Shown here: positions 44,147-54,243 of the stretch, piece after piece
Layout: every line of letters begins with the position of its first letter
Position numbering within the stretch: position 1 is the stretch's first letter
Assembly (NCBI RefSeq): GCF_003990915.1
Contig: NZ_BHXQ01000004.1
Coordinates: 372,001-436,000 of the forward strand
Source of the DNA: Chryseotalea sanaruensis
GTDB lineage: Bacteria > Bacteroidota > Bacteroidia > Cytophagales > Cyclobacteriaceae
DNA length: 64,000 nt
Direction of reading: 5' to 3'
Made by a program: the position numbers and the translations under genes
The notes under the pieces: model-generated
What the model was told of the DNA's origin: nothing
The model's input: only the letters and a program-made list of their open reading frames with translations
The model's database searches: none

Positions 44147-45165
44147 GCGCTTTGCTTTTTTATAGCCTCCACTAAAGTATTCACATCTTCTTCTGTTGTA
44201 TTATAAGAGCACATGAATCTGCATTCATTTGTTTTCTCGTTCCATACATAAAAGAAAATAGCTTCCTGTACTTTTTCAATAATGGCTTGCGGCAAAATAG
44301 CGAACACCCCATTGGCATCTACTGGCTGCGTAATTCTAATAGAAGATATTGCACCTAACTTCGTGGCTAATAGTTTTGCCATGTTATTCGAATGAGTCGC
44401 ATTCCTTTTCCAAAGGTCATTGCTTAATAATGTATTGAACTGGGTACTGATAAAACGCATTTTGGAATGCAATTGCATCCCTTGTTTACGTTGATATGAA
44501 AAATCAGCTGCGAGCGAAGTATTAAAGAAAACAACCGCTTCACCTATCATCATACCATTTTTAGTGCCTCCAAAAGAAAGTACATCTACACCGGCATCAC
44601 GCGTAAAGCTTTTAAAATCTGAACCTAAACTCACAGCTGCATTGGCAATTCTTGATCCATCCATGTGTAAGTACATCTTGTATTTTTTTGCCAGAGATGA
44701 CAACGCTTTGATTTCCTCAATACTATAAACAGTTCCGTATTCAGTAGACTGAGATATCGAGATAACCTTTGCCTGAGGATGGTGCTGATCCTGAACACGT
44801 ATAATTCTTTCTTCGACTGCAGCTGGTGTAAGCTTTCCATTGGGGGCGGGGACACCAATAATTTTACAACCCAGAAATTTTTCAGGAGCTGTTGATTCAT
44901 CCACATTAATATGCGCCAATTCAGGTGCAATAATAGAGTTGAAGCTTTTAGTCATGGCACTTAAGCCTAACACATTAGCGCCTGTGCCATTGTAAACAAA
45001 AAACACTTCTACGTCTTCACCAAAATGCTGCTTGAATTTTTTTGTCGCTTCTTCTGTGTAGGGATCATTGCCATAAGAGCCAACATGTTCCTGGTTAGCC
45101 GTTTCAATGGCTTTTAGGATTTCCGGATGTATACCTGAATAATTATCGCTGGCGAAGGCTCTCAT
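44143..45165 (-). CDS. ltaE: Low-specificity L-threonine aldolase
   Basis: This 340-residue fold type I PLP enzyme cleaves threonine and allo-threonine to glycine and acetaldehyde. It opens with FASDNYSGIHPEILKAIE and has YGNDPYTEEA, the ring-stacking AHINVDE region, LHMDGSRIANAA and the PLP lysine Lys202 in SFGGTKNGMM. Length is normal for the beta-eliminating lyase/threonine aldolase family. Related aromatic beta-eliminating enzymes share the fold, but the SFGGTKNG motif favours threonine aldolase. It is convergent with the sorting-domain gene and the two stop codons overlap within four bases (TTAA). Confidence 0.9.
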   Translation of the reverse strand: MRAFASDNYSGIHPEILKAIETANQEHVGSYGNDPYTEEATKKFKQHFGEDVEVFFVYNGTGANVLGLSAMTKSFNSIIAPELAHINVDESTAPEKFLGCKIIGVPAPNGKLTPAAVEERIIRVQDQHHPQAKVISISQSTEYGTVYSIEEIKALSSLAKKYKMYLHMDGSRIANAAVSLGSDFKSFTRDAGVDVLSFGGTKNGMMIGEAVVFFNTSLAADFSYQRKQGMQLHSKMRFISTQFNTLLSNDLWKRNATHSNNMAKLLATKLGAISSIRITQPVDANGVFAILPQAIIEKVQEAIFFYVWNEKTNECRFMCSYNTTEEDVNTLVEAIKKQSA

Positions 45166-45405
45166 AACATTTAATATTAGGTGCTCAAGTTTATAAATTT
45201 GAATGACTTTATCACTGTGAATTTTATTTGTGGTTAGATATTATTTTGTTCAGATAATGCCTTGAATGAGTATGCGAGGCCCAGCGGCCTGAGAGCGAAA
45301 ACTCAATTATTATTTTTATTATAATGATTTGTTAGTATTCGAATCTTATAAAAGCAACAAAGATTGCATCATCTGTATTCTGATGAGAGTTTATGATTAA
45401 AATTT

Positions 45406-47370
45406 TCAATTCCTCCTGATCTCAAACTCCACGCGTCTGTTCAACTTGCGCGAATGATCATCAGATTCCTCTACTATAGGATTGGCACTACCATAGCCAT
45501 GAGCATCAATGCGATTTGTATCAATTTTGAAGGTGTAAGTCAGATACGCCTTTATAGCATCAGCTCTGGCTTGCGACAAACGCAAATTCGATTCTTCCTT
45601 GCCTTGTGAATCGGTATGGCCTGAAATGAATAATTTGAACGTAGGATGGTCAATTAAAAAATTAGCCAGGCGGTCTAAATCATTATGCATAGCTGGTAAA
45701 ATATCAGCTTTACCATTTTCAAACTCTAACTGATCAAAGGCAATCTTACTCTCAATGGGCTCCGCTTCTTTATTGATTTCCATGTCTCCATCTAGATAAA
45801 AAAATTCTTCAATGCGAAAGAAATCATCCCCCTGAATAATCAGTAAGTAGTTACGTTTATTAATCAGACTAAAATCGAAACTGCCATCTTCTCTGATAAA
45901 CTGCGGTGCCACCTCAACACCTTTATCCAAATCAATAATAGAAACAATACCTTTTAAAGGTTTGCCAGTAGTTTTACTTTTTAAATTTCCCTTTAGGATG
46001 ACAACAGCTTCGGGTTGCGCCTCCATAGGCACAGGGAAAGAATGAAGATCAAGATTTTGTAAATCAAAAGTATCAGCACGCGCATAGTACAAATGACTTG
46101 ATTCAGTATCAATAGTAAAATAGTACTCACCTCCTTCACCATTTACTAACGGGCCTGTATTCTTGGGTTCCGTCCATGAGTTTCCTTTTTTGTAGGATTT
46201 ATAAATATCAAACTCACCAAAGTTTAAAGGGTGTCCGTCAGAACTAAAGTATAAAACATTAAAACGATGGTGAAAGAAAGGACTAACTTCATTGCCCCTG
46301 GTATTGATAATAGGGCCAAGGTTTTTAGCAGCTGTCCAGTTCCCTGTTTCGTCCTTAATAGTATAATAGATATCAGATAGTCCAAAGCCACCCAGACGGT
46401 CCGAAGCAAAAAACAATGTGTCTCCCGTATGTGAAAGTGAGGGATGAGAATCCCAAAAAACAGAATTGATAGTAGGCCCGAGGTTGCGAATGTTCCCCCA
46501 GGTACTATCGACTTGCATGTCTGCAATTAATATATCACAATTGCCGAGTACTCCAGGTGCATTGCACCGAGAGAAGAATAAATGCTTGCCATCTTTACTT
46601 AAGCAAGCAGACCCTTCGTTGTAACCGGTGTTAACATTTTTAAATTCTTCAGGCCATTGCCACTCACCATTTTGTTTAAGTGAGTAGAATATATCTTCAT
46701 TCACTGTTTTCTCCATACCCGTTCGCATCGAGTTGCGTTTTGAGGTAAATAGCAAAACATCGTCACGGTTGCCAATGGTTGGGCCATAGTCTGCTGCACT
46801 TGGTGAGTTAATCAGCGGCCCCATATTTACTAACACACCATGCGGAGGTTGTAAAGTATCAATCTCTCTTCTATAATTTACTAACTCATAGTAATAGTTA
46901 AGCGGCACATAATTTTCACGCTGATTTTTACTGAGTGAATCGTATTCCGCCTGTATCTTTTTTATGTTAGCCTCTTTTGGGTGATGTTTTAAAATAAGTT
47001 TGTAGAGCAGGATTGCTTCACCCTTTGGTCCAAATTGTTGAGAGAGTTTAGCCAGCTCCCACAACATAGAGTTATTGCGATAGAAATTTTCTATGCCGAA
47101 GTTCTTTACATAAGCTTTGGTGAGTCGATAAAGGCCTTCATCCGTGCGCGGATAATCATCAAGTGCTCGTAGTTTTTTAGCATCAAAATAGTACTTGACT
47201 TTGTTCAGATTGGGAAAATCAAAGATGTCAGATTGGCTGTAAACTGTCAGGCTATCGCTCACTTGGATAATGCCTCCTTTTTTAAAGGATGTTTTCTTCT
47301 TTTGCGCCTCGGCAATATGAGGTGACAAAAGGTAAAACACTGCAAGTGAGACTAAAAAGTGGGCTTTCAC
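45406..47370 (-). CDS. PD40/OmpA envelope protein (second PorE-like paralogue)
   Basis: This 654-residue exported protein has a signal peptide of about 22 residues (HIAEAQ). Helical TPR-like repeats cover about 85-170 (LYRLTKAYVKNFG; GEAILLYKLILKHHPKEA). PD40 blades span about 180-430 (ACLSKDGKHLFFSRC; PSLSHTGDTLFFASDRLGG; HHRFNVLYFSSDGHPLNFGE). A carboxypeptidase-regulatory-like domain covers about 455-530 (LKGNLKSKTTGKPLKGIVS). The OmpA domain follows (FDQLEFENGKADI; SGHTDSQGKEESNLRLSQAR; HGYGSANPIV). The order matches the protein at 530. The N-terminal part is different enough that the two probably have distinct partners. It diverges from lon. Confidence 0.87.
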   Translation of the reverse strand: MKAHFLVSLAVFYLLSPHIAEAQKKKTSFKKGGIIQVSDSLTVYSQSDIFDFPNLNKVKYYFDAKKLRALDDYPRTDEGLYRLTKAYVKNFGIENFYRNNSMLWELAKLSQQFGPKGEAILLYKLILKHHPKEANIKKIQAEYDSLSKNQRENYVPLNYYYELVNYRREIDTLQPPHGVLVNMGPLINSPSAADYGPTIGNRDDVLLFTSKRNSMRTGMEKTVNEDIFYSLKQNGEWQWPEEFKNVNTGYNEGSACLSKDGKHLFFSRCNAPGVLGNCDILIADMQVDSTWGNIRNLGPTINSVFWDSHPSLSHTGDTLFFASDRLGGFGLSDIYYTIKDETGNWTAAKNLGPIINTRGNEVSPFFHHRFNVLYFSSDGHPLNFGEFDIYKSYKKGNSWTEPKNTGPLVNGEGGEYYFTIDTESSHLYYARADTFDLQNLDLHSFPVPMEAQPEAVVILKGNLKSKTTGKPLKGIVSIIDLDKGVEVAPQFIREDGSFDFSLINKRNYLLIIQGDDFFRIEEFFYLDGDMEINKEAEPIESKIAFDQLEFENGKADILPAMHNDLDRLANFLIDHPTFKLFISGHTDSQGKEESNLRLSQARADAIKAYLTYTFKIDTNRIDAHGYGSANPIVEESDDHSRKLNRRVEFEIRRN

Positions 47371-47524
47371 TCCTTGTTGAGTTGGTAAAAAATGGCCTTC
47401 CGGATAAAGTTGATATAATTTCTCTTCTTTTACAAACCCATTGGCATTACTATTGTCCTACAAGCCCGACTTTACGTTTTAATACATTAACAGACTAATA
47501 TTGCCATTTTGGCATTCTACATAC

Positions 47525-49981
47525 ATGTTCAGAAATAAGCCGATACAATTAGTTCAAGAAGAGAATGACGACCTGATCCAGATGATCAATCCTGAACAGG
47601 AGACCGATCTGAAGGCAGAAGACCTCCCTGAGGAACTTTCCATTCTTCCTATAAAAAACACTGTCCTTTTTCCAGGGGTTGTGATTCCTATTACTGTTGG
47701 CCGTCAGAAATCCATTAAGTTGGTGAAGAAGGCTTATCAGGGCAATCGCATTATTGGCGTATTGCCACAAAAAAATGCGCAACAAGAAGAGCCGACCATT
47801 GATGACATCTATCGCATAGGTACTGTTGCACGCATTATTAAAATGCTGGTGTTGCCTGATGGAAATACTACTATCATTATTCAGGGTAAGAATCGTTTCT
47901 CTATAAAAGAATTTGTACAAGAAGAACCTTACCTGACTGCGCGTATCGAATTGTTGGCTGAAGAAAAAGCTAATTTGAACAGCCGTGAAGCTAAAGCAAT
48001 TGTGCAATCGTTAAAGGAAGCAGCCCTAAAAATTCTGAAACTGAATCCTGAGATTCCGCAGGAAGCACAGGTGGCTTTGGATAATATTCAGAGCATGTCT
48101 TTCTTGATTAATTTTTTATCATCAAATCTAAATGTGGATGTTTCTGATAAACAAAAAATTTTAGAGACGCCTAACATCATAGCGCGGGGCACTTTGCTTT
48201 TGCAATACATGTCCCGCGAAATTCAGATGCTGGAAATAAAAAGTGAGATCCAGAAAAAAGTTCACACAGATATCGATCAGCAACAACGCGATTATTATTT
48301 AAGACAGCAAATCCGCGTGTTGCAAGACGAGCTAGGTTTCGATGGTCCGGATAAAGAGATTGAAGCGCTCCGTAAAAAAGGTGAGGCTAAAAAATGGTCA
48401 GCAGATGCACAAAAACAATTCAATAAGGAATTAGATAAACTTGGACGTGTTAATCCACAAGCAGCAGAATTTCCTGTTGGCATGAATTACGTGGAGTTTA
48501 TGCTTGACTTACCTTGGCAGGAATACACTGTAGATGATTTTGATTTAAAGAAAGCCAAGAAGATTTTAGATCAGGATCATTCAGGTTTAGAAAAAGTAAA
48601 AACAAGAATTCTAGAGTATCTCGCAGTATTAAAATTAAAGCGCGATATGAAAGGTCCTATCTTATGTTTATACGGTCCCCCGGGTGTAGGTAAAACATCA
48701 TTGGGAAAATCTATCGCGAAAGCGTTGAATAGAAAATATGTGCGCATGTCATTAGGCGGTGTACATGATGAAGCAGAAATACGTGGGCATCGTAAGACTT
48801 ATGTTGGCGCAATGCCAGGCAAGGTTTTACAGAATATCAAAAAATCTCAATCTTCTAATCCTGTTTTTATTTTAGATGAGATTGACAAACTACGCGCTGA
48901 CTTCAGAGGCGATCCTTCTTCAGCGATGTTGGAAGTGTTAGATCCTGAGCAGAACAGTGCTTTTGTAGATAACTACTTAGAAGTTGATTACGATTTATCG
49001 AAAGTATTATTTATTGCTACGGCTAACTCTTTAGACACCATACAACCTGCTTTGCGCGATCGTATGGAAATCATTGAGATTACAGGTTATACGCGAGAGG
49101 AGAAAGTAGATATTGCTACAAAGCATTTGGTGCCAAAACAGTTAAAAGAGCACGGACTTATTCCTAAAGATGTAAAGTTTGCAAAGGAAGCAGTTGAAAA
49201 AATTATCGAAAGTTATACACGTGAATCTGGTGTGCGTACCTTAGAAAGAAAAATCGGTACGATGGTGCGCAACGTTGCCAAGGCTGTGGCCATGGAGGAG
49301 GAGTATGACAAAGAAATCACTGCTGAAACTGTACGTAAAGTATTAGGTGCTGAAATTTTTGATGATGAGTTGTATCAAGGTAACGAAGTAGCTGGTGTAG
49401 TAACCGGTCTTGCCTGGACACAAGTAGGAGGAGAGATATTGTTTGTAGAATCAAGCCTGAACAGAGGAAAAGGTGCTTTAACCATTTCAGGTCAATTAGG
49501 TGATGTGATGAAAGAGTCTGCTGTGGCCGCTTTATCATATTTGAAATCGAATGCTGATGATTTAAATATTGATCACCGACTTTTTCAGCAATATGATTTA
49601 CATATTCACGTACCGGCTGGAGCTGTGCCAAAGGATGGTCCTTCAGCAGGTATTACCATGCTGACTTCGTTGGCTTCAATTTTTACTCAGCGTAAGGTTA
49701 AACAAAATTTGGCCATGACTGGGGAAATTACCCTGCGCGGTAAAGTGCTTCCGGTAGGAGGAATTAAAGAGAAGATTTTAGCGGCCAAGCGCAGTGGAAT
49801 TAAAGAGATTATTTTAAGCGAAAAGAATAAGCGCGACATCGATGAAATTGAAAAGCACTATATCAAAGGATTGAAGTTTCACTTTGTAGCAAATGTAGCA
49901 GAGGTTTTAAAAATTGCTTTATTGAAAGATAAGGTAGAGAAACCTATGCAATTCGTATTCGCAGAAAAGCAACCTGCTTAA
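47525..49981 (+). CDS. lon: ATP-dependent Lon protease
   Basis: This 818-residue cytoplasmic AAA+ serine protease degrades misfolded and regulatory proteins. The N-terminal substrate domain starts at [18 protein letters not shown]. Walker A is GPPGVGKT at 384-391 and Walker B is [11 protein letters not shown]. The proteolytic dyad is Ser707 in [11 protein letters not shown] and Lys750 in [15 protein letters not shown]; the spacing of 43 residues equals that of E. coli Lon. The ATG at 47525 is used because the upstream TTG adds only eight unrelated residues. It diverges from the OmpA/PD40 gene across about 150 bases. No heat-shock operator was recognised. Confidence 0.97.
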   Translation: MFRNKPIQLVQEENDDLIQMINPEQETDLKAEDLPEELSILPIKNTVLFPGVVIPITVGRQKSIKLVKKAYQGNRIIGVLPQKNAQQEEPTIDDIYRIGTVARIIKMLVLPDGNTTIIIQGKNRFSIKEFVQEEPYLTARIELLAEEKANLNSREAKAIVQSLKEAALKILKLNPEIPQEAQVALDNIQSMSFLINFLSSNLNVDVSDKQKILETPNIIARGTLLLQYMSREIQMLEIKSEIQKKVHTDIDQQQRDYYLRQQIRVLQDELGFDGPDKEIEALRKKGEAKKWSADAQKQFNKELDKLGRVNPQAAEFPVGMNYVEFMLDLPWQEYTVDDFDLKKAKKILDQDHSGLEKVKTRILEYLAVLKLKRDMKGPILCLYGPPGVGKTSLGKSIAKALNRKYVRMSLGGVHDEAEIRGHRKTYVGAMPGKVLQNIKKSQSSNPVFILDEIDKLRADFRGDPSSAMLEVLDPEQNSAFVDNYLEVDYDLSKVLFIATANSLDTIQPALRDRMEIIEITGYTREEKVDIATKHLVPKQLKEHGLIPKDVKFAKEAVEKIIESYTRESGVRTLERKIGTMVRNVAKAVAMEEEYDKEITAETVRKVLGAEIFDDELYQGNEVAGVVTGLAWTQVGGEILFVESSLNRGKGALTISGQLGDVMKESAVAALSYLKSNADDLNIDHRLFQQYDLHIHVPAGAVPKDGPSAGITMLTSLASIFTQRKVKQNLAMTGEITLRGKVLPVGGIKEKILAAKRSGIKEIILSEKNKRDIDEIEKHYIKGLKFHFVANVAEVLKIALLKDKVEKPMQFVFAEKQPA

Positions 49982-50041
49982 AAGGCACTTTTCATTGTTG
50001 TGTATTATTCTTTAAAACGGCATTTTTACCACAACAATAAG

Positions 50042-51058
50042 ATGAAAGGTGGTTTTGTACAGATATTTAAGAAACAGGCAATAGGCATTGCCTGTTTCTT
50101 CTTTTTTACTGGCTGGGTACAAGGTCAGAGTGCTTATACTTTTTTAAATACCCCTTCTTCAGCAAGGTTAGCTGCTTTAGGGGGTGTTAATGTTTCTTTG
50201 GCCGACAGGGATGTTAACCTTTTCAGTGCAAACCCTTCTTTGGTTGGTGATACCCTTAACGGTTTTGTCTCCGCTAATTATCAATTTTATTTGGCAGACA
50301 TAGGCCAAGCAAATTTTACGTACCAACATAAATTCAAAAAAGCAGGGAGCTTTAATTTTGGTGTTCAGCATTTTTCCTATGGAACTATCAATAGCTATGA
50401 TCCTGCTGGCTTGCCTGTGGGCACTTTCAATTCCGGAGAAACAGCTTTGATGCTGGGTAAATATTTTTCCGCAAATGTATTCCGGTTTGGCGCAACGTTC
50501 AAAACTGTATTCTCAAATCTTGCTGGTTTTCGGTCAACAGCTTTGGTACTCGATTTGGGAGGTCTCTTTGTGCATCCTGAACAGAATTTGACGATAGGCT
50601 TAGCCATTAAAAATATAGGTTTTAGTCTTACAGAATATACAGAAAGCGGTAACACACAGTTGCCTTTTGATGTACAGGTAGGTACGACTTTTAAACCGGA
50701 ACACATGCCTTTCCGCTTTTCAATTACAGCTTTTGATTTAACTGACTATGATGCTTTTGAAAACCAGGAAGATAGCCCGTCTCCGGTTGATAAAGTTATG
50801 CGGCATTTGAATGTAGGAACAGAATTATTATTGAGTAAAAACGTTAATATTCTATTGGCCTACAACTTTCGCAGAAGACAAGAGTTAAAGCTAGAAGAGA
50901 TTGGTGGTGGGGCAGGCCTATCCCTTGGCCTTTCATTTCAGATTAAAACCATTGAGTTGGTGCTGAGTCGTGTAGGTTATGGGCCTAGGCAAGCCAGCTA
51001 CGGCTTTACACTGAATAGTGATTTAAAAAAGATTATTCGTAAACGCGAAAAGATATGA
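50042..51058 (+). CDS. porQ: PorQ-like type IX secretion protein
   Basis: This 338-residue FadL-like outer-membrane barrel has a signal peptide (IACFFFFTGWVQGQ) and the PorQ opening AYTFLNTPSSARLAALGGVN, followed by VNLFSANPSLVGD and a long series of barrel strands up to RVGYGPRQASYGFTLNSDL. PorQ acts with PorV-type proteins in the attachment stage of type IX secretion. The ATG at 50042 sits directly before the signal peptide; the upstream GTG at 50000 would add 14 residues before it. The stop overlaps the hslU start by four bases (ATGA), so the two are coupled. Confidence 0.82.
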   Translation: MKGGFVQIFKKQAIGIACFFFFTGWVQGQSAYTFLNTPSSARLAALGGVNVSLADRDVNLFSANPSLVGDTLNGFVSANYQFYLADIGQANFTYQHKFKKAGSFNFGVQHFSYGTINSYDPAGLPVGTFNSGETALMLGKYFSANVFRFGATFKTVFSNLAGFRSTALVLDLGGLFVHPEQNLTIGLAIKNIGFSLTEYTESGNTQLPFDVQVGTTFKPEHMPFRFSITAFDLTDYDAFENQEDSPSPVDKVMRHLNVGTELLLSKNVNILLAYNFRRRQELKLEEIGGGAGLSLGLSFQIKTIELVLSRVGYGPRQASYGFTLNSDLKKIIRKREKI

Positions 51059-52446
51059 TAGAAAGTAATTATTTAACACCTCAGCAAATTGTGGCTGAAC
51101 TAGATAAGTACATTGTAGGTCAGCATGAAGCTAAGCGCAATGTTGCTATTGCCTTGCGTAACCGTTGGAGGCGCATGCATGTAAAAGGAGATATGCGCAA
51201 CGAGATTATCCCCAATAACATTTTAATGATTGGTGCTACCGGTGTAGGTAAAACAGAAATTGCCCGAAGATTGGCGAAAATTGCTGATGCACCTTTCGTT
51301 AAGGTAGAAGCTTCTAAGTTTACAGAAGTTGGTTATGTGGGGCGCGATGTAGAAAGCATGGTGCGTGATTTGGTAGAGCAATCTGTAAACATGGTGAAAG
51401 CTAAGAAAAAGGAGGAGGTAAAGGAAAAGGCCAATCAAGCTGTTGAAGAAATAATTCTTGATGCCCTGATACCTCCTTTGAAATCACAATCTGTACGACC
51501 TACTGGGTTCACAAATGGTGATGATGCACCACCAACCACTGATGCAGAATTAAATGAGCGTACCCGCAATCTCTTCCGCGACAAAATCAGGAACGGTGAA
51601 ATGGAAGAGCGTAAGATTGAAATCAGCATGAAGGGCAGTAGTGGTTCTAATGTTGGTATGATTGGTGCAGGTATGATGGATGAAGCATCTATGATGAACC
51701 TTCAGGAAATGCTAAGCGGCATGATGCCTAAGAAAAGTAAGAAGAGAAAAGTGACTGTAGCAGAAGCCAGACGAATACTGCTTGAAGAGGAGGTGTCAAA
51801 GTTAATTGACATGGATGAAGTAAAGGAAGAAGCAATACGCAGAGCAGAAGATGCAGGTATTATTTTTATTGATGAGATTGATAAGATTGCCACTTCACAG
51901 GGCAAAGGTGGTGGTCCTGATGTAAGCAGAGAAGGTGTACAGCGTGATTTATTGCCGATTGTTGAGGGCACTACAGTAAATACGAAACACGGTGTCATCA
52001 ATACAGATCATGTACTTTTTGTAGCAGCTGGTGCTTTCCACGTGTCTAAGCCTTCGGATTTAATTCCGGAATTACAAGGCAGATTCCCAATTCGTGTTGA
52101 GCTAACTAACCTGACAAAAGAAGATTTCATTCACATCTTAAAAGATCCACGCAACGCCCTCACTAAGCAATACCAGGCATTATTTGAAGCAGAGGGTGTG
52201 CGCATTGATTTTGGTGACGATGCCGTGGAAGAGATTGCCAGCACAGCTTTTGCTATTAATGCAGAAGTAGAAAATATTGGAGCAAGACGTTTGCATACTG
52301 TAATGAGCCGTTTGTTGAATGAGTTTTTATTTGATGTCCCAGATAAAATTGGAGCCAATGCTCATATAGTGGTGAATGCACAAATGGTAAAAGACAGATT
52401 AAATTCACTGGTTAAAAACCGCGATCTTAGCGAATACATACTTTAA
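51055..52446 (+). CDS. hslU: HslU, ATPase subunit of the HslVU protease
   Basis: This 463-residue AAA+ unfoldase starts with TPQQIVAELDKYIVGQHEAKR. Walker A is GATGVGKT at 60-67, Walker B is IIFIDEIDKIA and sensor/arginine elements follow in QGRFPIRVELTNL. The C-terminus ends in DLSEYIL, the tail that inserts into HslV. A substrate-gripping pore motif GYVGRDVESMV is present. The I-domain is of normal size. The peptidase hslV is not adjacent, so it must lie elsewhere or be missing. The gene is translationally coupled to porQ upstream (overlap of four) and to the DUF4421 gene downstream (TAATG). Confidence 0.96.
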   Translation: MIESNYLTPQQIVAELDKYIVGQHEAKRNVAIALRNRWRRMHVKGDMRNEIIPNNILMIGATGVGKTEIARRLAKIADAPFVKVEASKFTEVGYVGRDVESMVRDLVEQSVNMVKAKKKEEVKEKANQAVEEIILDALIPPLKSQSVRPTGFTNGDDAPPTTDAELNERTRNLFRDKIRNGEMEERKIEISMKGSSGSNVGMIGAGMMDEASMMNLQEMLSGMMPKKSKKRKVTVAEARRILLEEEVSKLIDMDEVKEEAIRRAEDAGIIFIDEIDKIATSQGKGGGPDVSREGVQRDLLPIVEGTTVNTKHGVINTDHVLFVAAGAFHVSKPSDLIPELQGRFPIRVELTNLTKEDFIHILKDPRNALTKQYQALFEAEGVRIDFGDDAVEEIASTAFAINAEVENIGARRLHTVMSRLLNEFLFDVPDKIGANAHIVVNAQMVKDRLNSLVKNRDLSEYIL

Positions 52447-53525
52447 TGAAATTTCTCCTGCCCCTATTTTTATTCAGTAGTTTATTGCTTCAGGCGCAAA
52501 CCGATGTTGATATTACTGTAGGGCTTGACGAAGACAGTTTAGGAAGGAGAAAGAGACAATTACATGATTCTATTCGTAGTAAATTTGTTCGTTCATATCC
52601 CGATCATTTTTTTATCTGGCCTGTAATTAAGCAGCGATCGTTACAGGTAGAAGCAAGAAGTTTAGTTGACAATAATAGGTTGGTTACATTCAAGCCGAAT
52701 AACTCAGTCAGTATGGGAGTAGGCTTTTACCTTTTTGAAGTCGCTTTCGAATTAACAAAGGCGGTGCCCATCAATGAACAGAGTATCACACGCTTTGGAA
52801 AAACAGATGCATCAGATTTTCAACTCAATGCTTTGGGTAAGTATTGGGGTTTTGATATTTACCGACAGAAGTACGAAGGTTTTTACCTTGAAGATTCCTT
52901 TACTCCGCTTTTGCGCGACCAGCCCTTTCCCCAGCGCGCAGATATTGCTACTAGGAATTTTGGTGCTGCTGGCATTTATACCTTTAATCGCGATAAATTT
53001 TCGTTTCGCTCTTCGTATAATTATGCAGAGCATCAATTGTATAGTAGAGGATCGTGGTTTGTTACGGGCACAATAAACTCCTTCCGCATGGATGGCGATT
53101 CTGTTATTCTCTCAATAGATAATCGGGAACGTTTCAGTGCAAACCCAGATTTTATTTCATTGCGTTATACAACCTTAGGTGTTGCACCAGGGTACTCTCA
53201 TAATTTTGTATATAAAAACTTTTTTCTGAATCTTACATTTGGTATTGGGCCAGCGCATAACTGGACGTATTTGAAAAGAGATGATGGAAGGGAGAGATAC
53301 AATGTATCTATTAATAGTATATCGGTCTTGCGAATAGGCTTAGGTTATAATAATGATAGATTTTTTGCAGGTATGGGTTTTGTAAACCAATCCAGAAATT
53401 TAAAAATCGAAGACATGCGTGTATCTAATTCAACAGGTTTTTTTAAACTCGTTGCCGGTTGGCGGTTTAAGGAGTTTGGCATTCTAAAAAAACGGGCAGT
53501 AGATTTTATTCCGTTTAAAATTTAA
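52446..53525 (+). CDS. DUF4421-like outer-membrane-associated protein
   Basis: This 359-residue protein has a signal peptide (MKFLLPLFLFSSLLLQAQ). The body resembles DUF4421: FIWPVIKQRSLQVEARS, LVTFKPNNSVSMGVGFYLFEV, LNALGKYWGFDIYRQKYEG, then RADIATRNFGAAGIYTFN and a strand-rich C-terminal half (LNLTFGIGPAHNWTYL; NDRFFAGMGFVNQS). It is probably a beta-barrel of unknown function. The start codon overlaps the hslU stop (TAATG), making it the last member of a porQ-hslU-DUF4421 unit. It is followed by an octamer repeat array. Confidence 0.78.
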   Translation: MKFLLPLFLFSSLLLQAQTDVDITVGLDEDSLGRRKRQLHDSIRSKFVRSYPDHFFIWPVIKQRSLQVEARSLVDNNRLVTFKPNNSVSMGVGFYLFEVAFELTKAVPINEQSITRFGKTDASDFQLNALGKYWGFDIYRQKYEGFYLEDSFTPLLRDQPFPQRADIATRNFGAAGIYTFNRDKFSFRSSYNYAEHQLYSRGSWFVTGTINSFRMDGDSVILSIDNRERFSANPDFISLRYTTLGVAPGYSHNFVYKNFFLNLTFGIGPAHNWTYLKRDDGRERYNVSINSISVLRIGLGYNNDRFFAGMGFVNQSRNLKIEDMRVSNSTGFFKLVAGWRFKEFGILKKRAVDFIPFKI

Positions 53526-53528
53526 TAA

Positions 53529-53575
53529 TTCGTTAATTCGTTGATGTGATGATTCGTTGATTGATGTGATGATTT
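53529..53575. repeat. Degenerate octamer array downstream of the DUF4421 gene
   Basis: About six 8-base units with consensus TTCGTTGA / TTGATGTG run from 53529 to about 53575. A comparable octamer array is at 62824-62871. Confidence 0.55.
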
Positions 53576-53629
53576 CCGAATTTGAAATTAACTCATCTCA
53601 ATACAAAGCGGTTGAATATTTTTTCATAT

Positions 53630-53671
53630 TGCAAGCAGCTCGTAGCTTTTCACTCGTAGCTAGAAGCTTAA
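53630..53671. repeat. Degenerate AGCTNGT heptamer array
   Basis: Six 7-base units (consensus AGCTNGT; for example AGCTCGT, AGCTAGA) end 17 bases before the sixA-like stop codon. They share the consensus and plus-strand orientation of the array at 42150-42184. Confidence 0.6.
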
Positions 53672-53688
53672 ACAGAAGAAAGCAGATA

Positions 53689-54180
53689 CTAACTCTTCTT
53701 TGGATAATCATAAAACAACAAAGTCTCCTTTTTCATTTCCAACTCTCTCCACGATTTAATATTTAATTTAAAAGCAGCTATACCACAAGTAGGCACATTA
53801 TCGATAGCTAATTCGGTAAGGGCGTCTATTAACTCAGTCAAGCCAGGGTTGTGCCCTACCAGCATAACTACATTAACTTTATCATTCACTTGCTTCAGTA
53901 CATCAAGTATTTTTTCTGGTGAAGCGTGATAAAGTTCAGGAAGCGTTTTGATTTTATGATCATCGCAATTAAGCACTTTGGCTATTTCTTTAGCCGTTGA
54001 TATGGCGCGTACCGCAGTGCTGGTTAATAGAAGGTCCAGCACCACCCTCTTTTCTTTTAGACGTTTACCCATATTTGGGGCATCACGTTTACCACGCTCA
54101 TTGAGTGGTCTGAAGAAGTCATCCAACAGGGGATTATCCCAGCTGGATTTAGCGTGCCGTACTAGGTACAATGTTTTCAT
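53689..54180 (-). CDS. SixA-like histidine phosphatase
   Basis: This 163-residue cytoplasmic protein of the histidine phosphatase superfamily starts MKTLYLVRHAKSSWD with the catalytic RHG-type His9 (RHA form, as in SixA). Other residues are RPLNERGKRDAP, LLTSTAVRAISTA and the second catalytic His in LVGHNPGL. The SixA group removes phosphate from phosphohistidine on proteins such as HPt domains; the true target here is unknown. It diverges from the acyltransferase gene, with 63 bases between the two start codons. Confidence 0.85.
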   Translation of the reverse strand: MKTLYLVRHAKSSWDNPLLDDFFRPLNERGKRDAPNMGKRLKEKRVVLDLLLTSTAVRAISTAKEIAKVLNCDDHKIKTLPELYHASPEKILDVLKQVNDKVNVVMLVGHNPGLTELIDALTELAIDNVPTCGIAAFKLNIKSWRELEMKKETLLFYDYPKKS

Positions 54181-54230
54181 AGCTCAAATTACAAAAAATA
54201 TAAGGCTGTGGTTGAGCAAAAACAAGCTTG

Positions 54231-54238
54231 TATATTTG
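54231..54238 (+). promoter_or_regulatory. Candidate promoter of the acyltransferase gene
   Basis: TATATTTG is an exact TAnnTTTG match, with TTG at 54212-54214 sixteen bases upstream as a possible -33 element. The ATG at 54244 begins only five bases after the box, so the mRNA would be leaderless or nearly so. Confidence 0.5.
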
Positions 54239-54243
54239 TACCA

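Noticed and set aside
45285..45300. CTGAGAGCGAAA resembling the thiamine-riboswitch core
   Set aside because: The second conserved block (ACCTGATC...) and the expected neighbouring thiamine gene are absent.
45330..45350. TTCGAATCT resembling a tRNA T-loop
   Set aside because: No matching acceptor stem, anticodon arm or CCA end can be folded around it.
47501..47524. Longer Lon start at TTG
   Set aside because: It adds only eight residues unlike Lon; the ATG at 47525 is a normal start.
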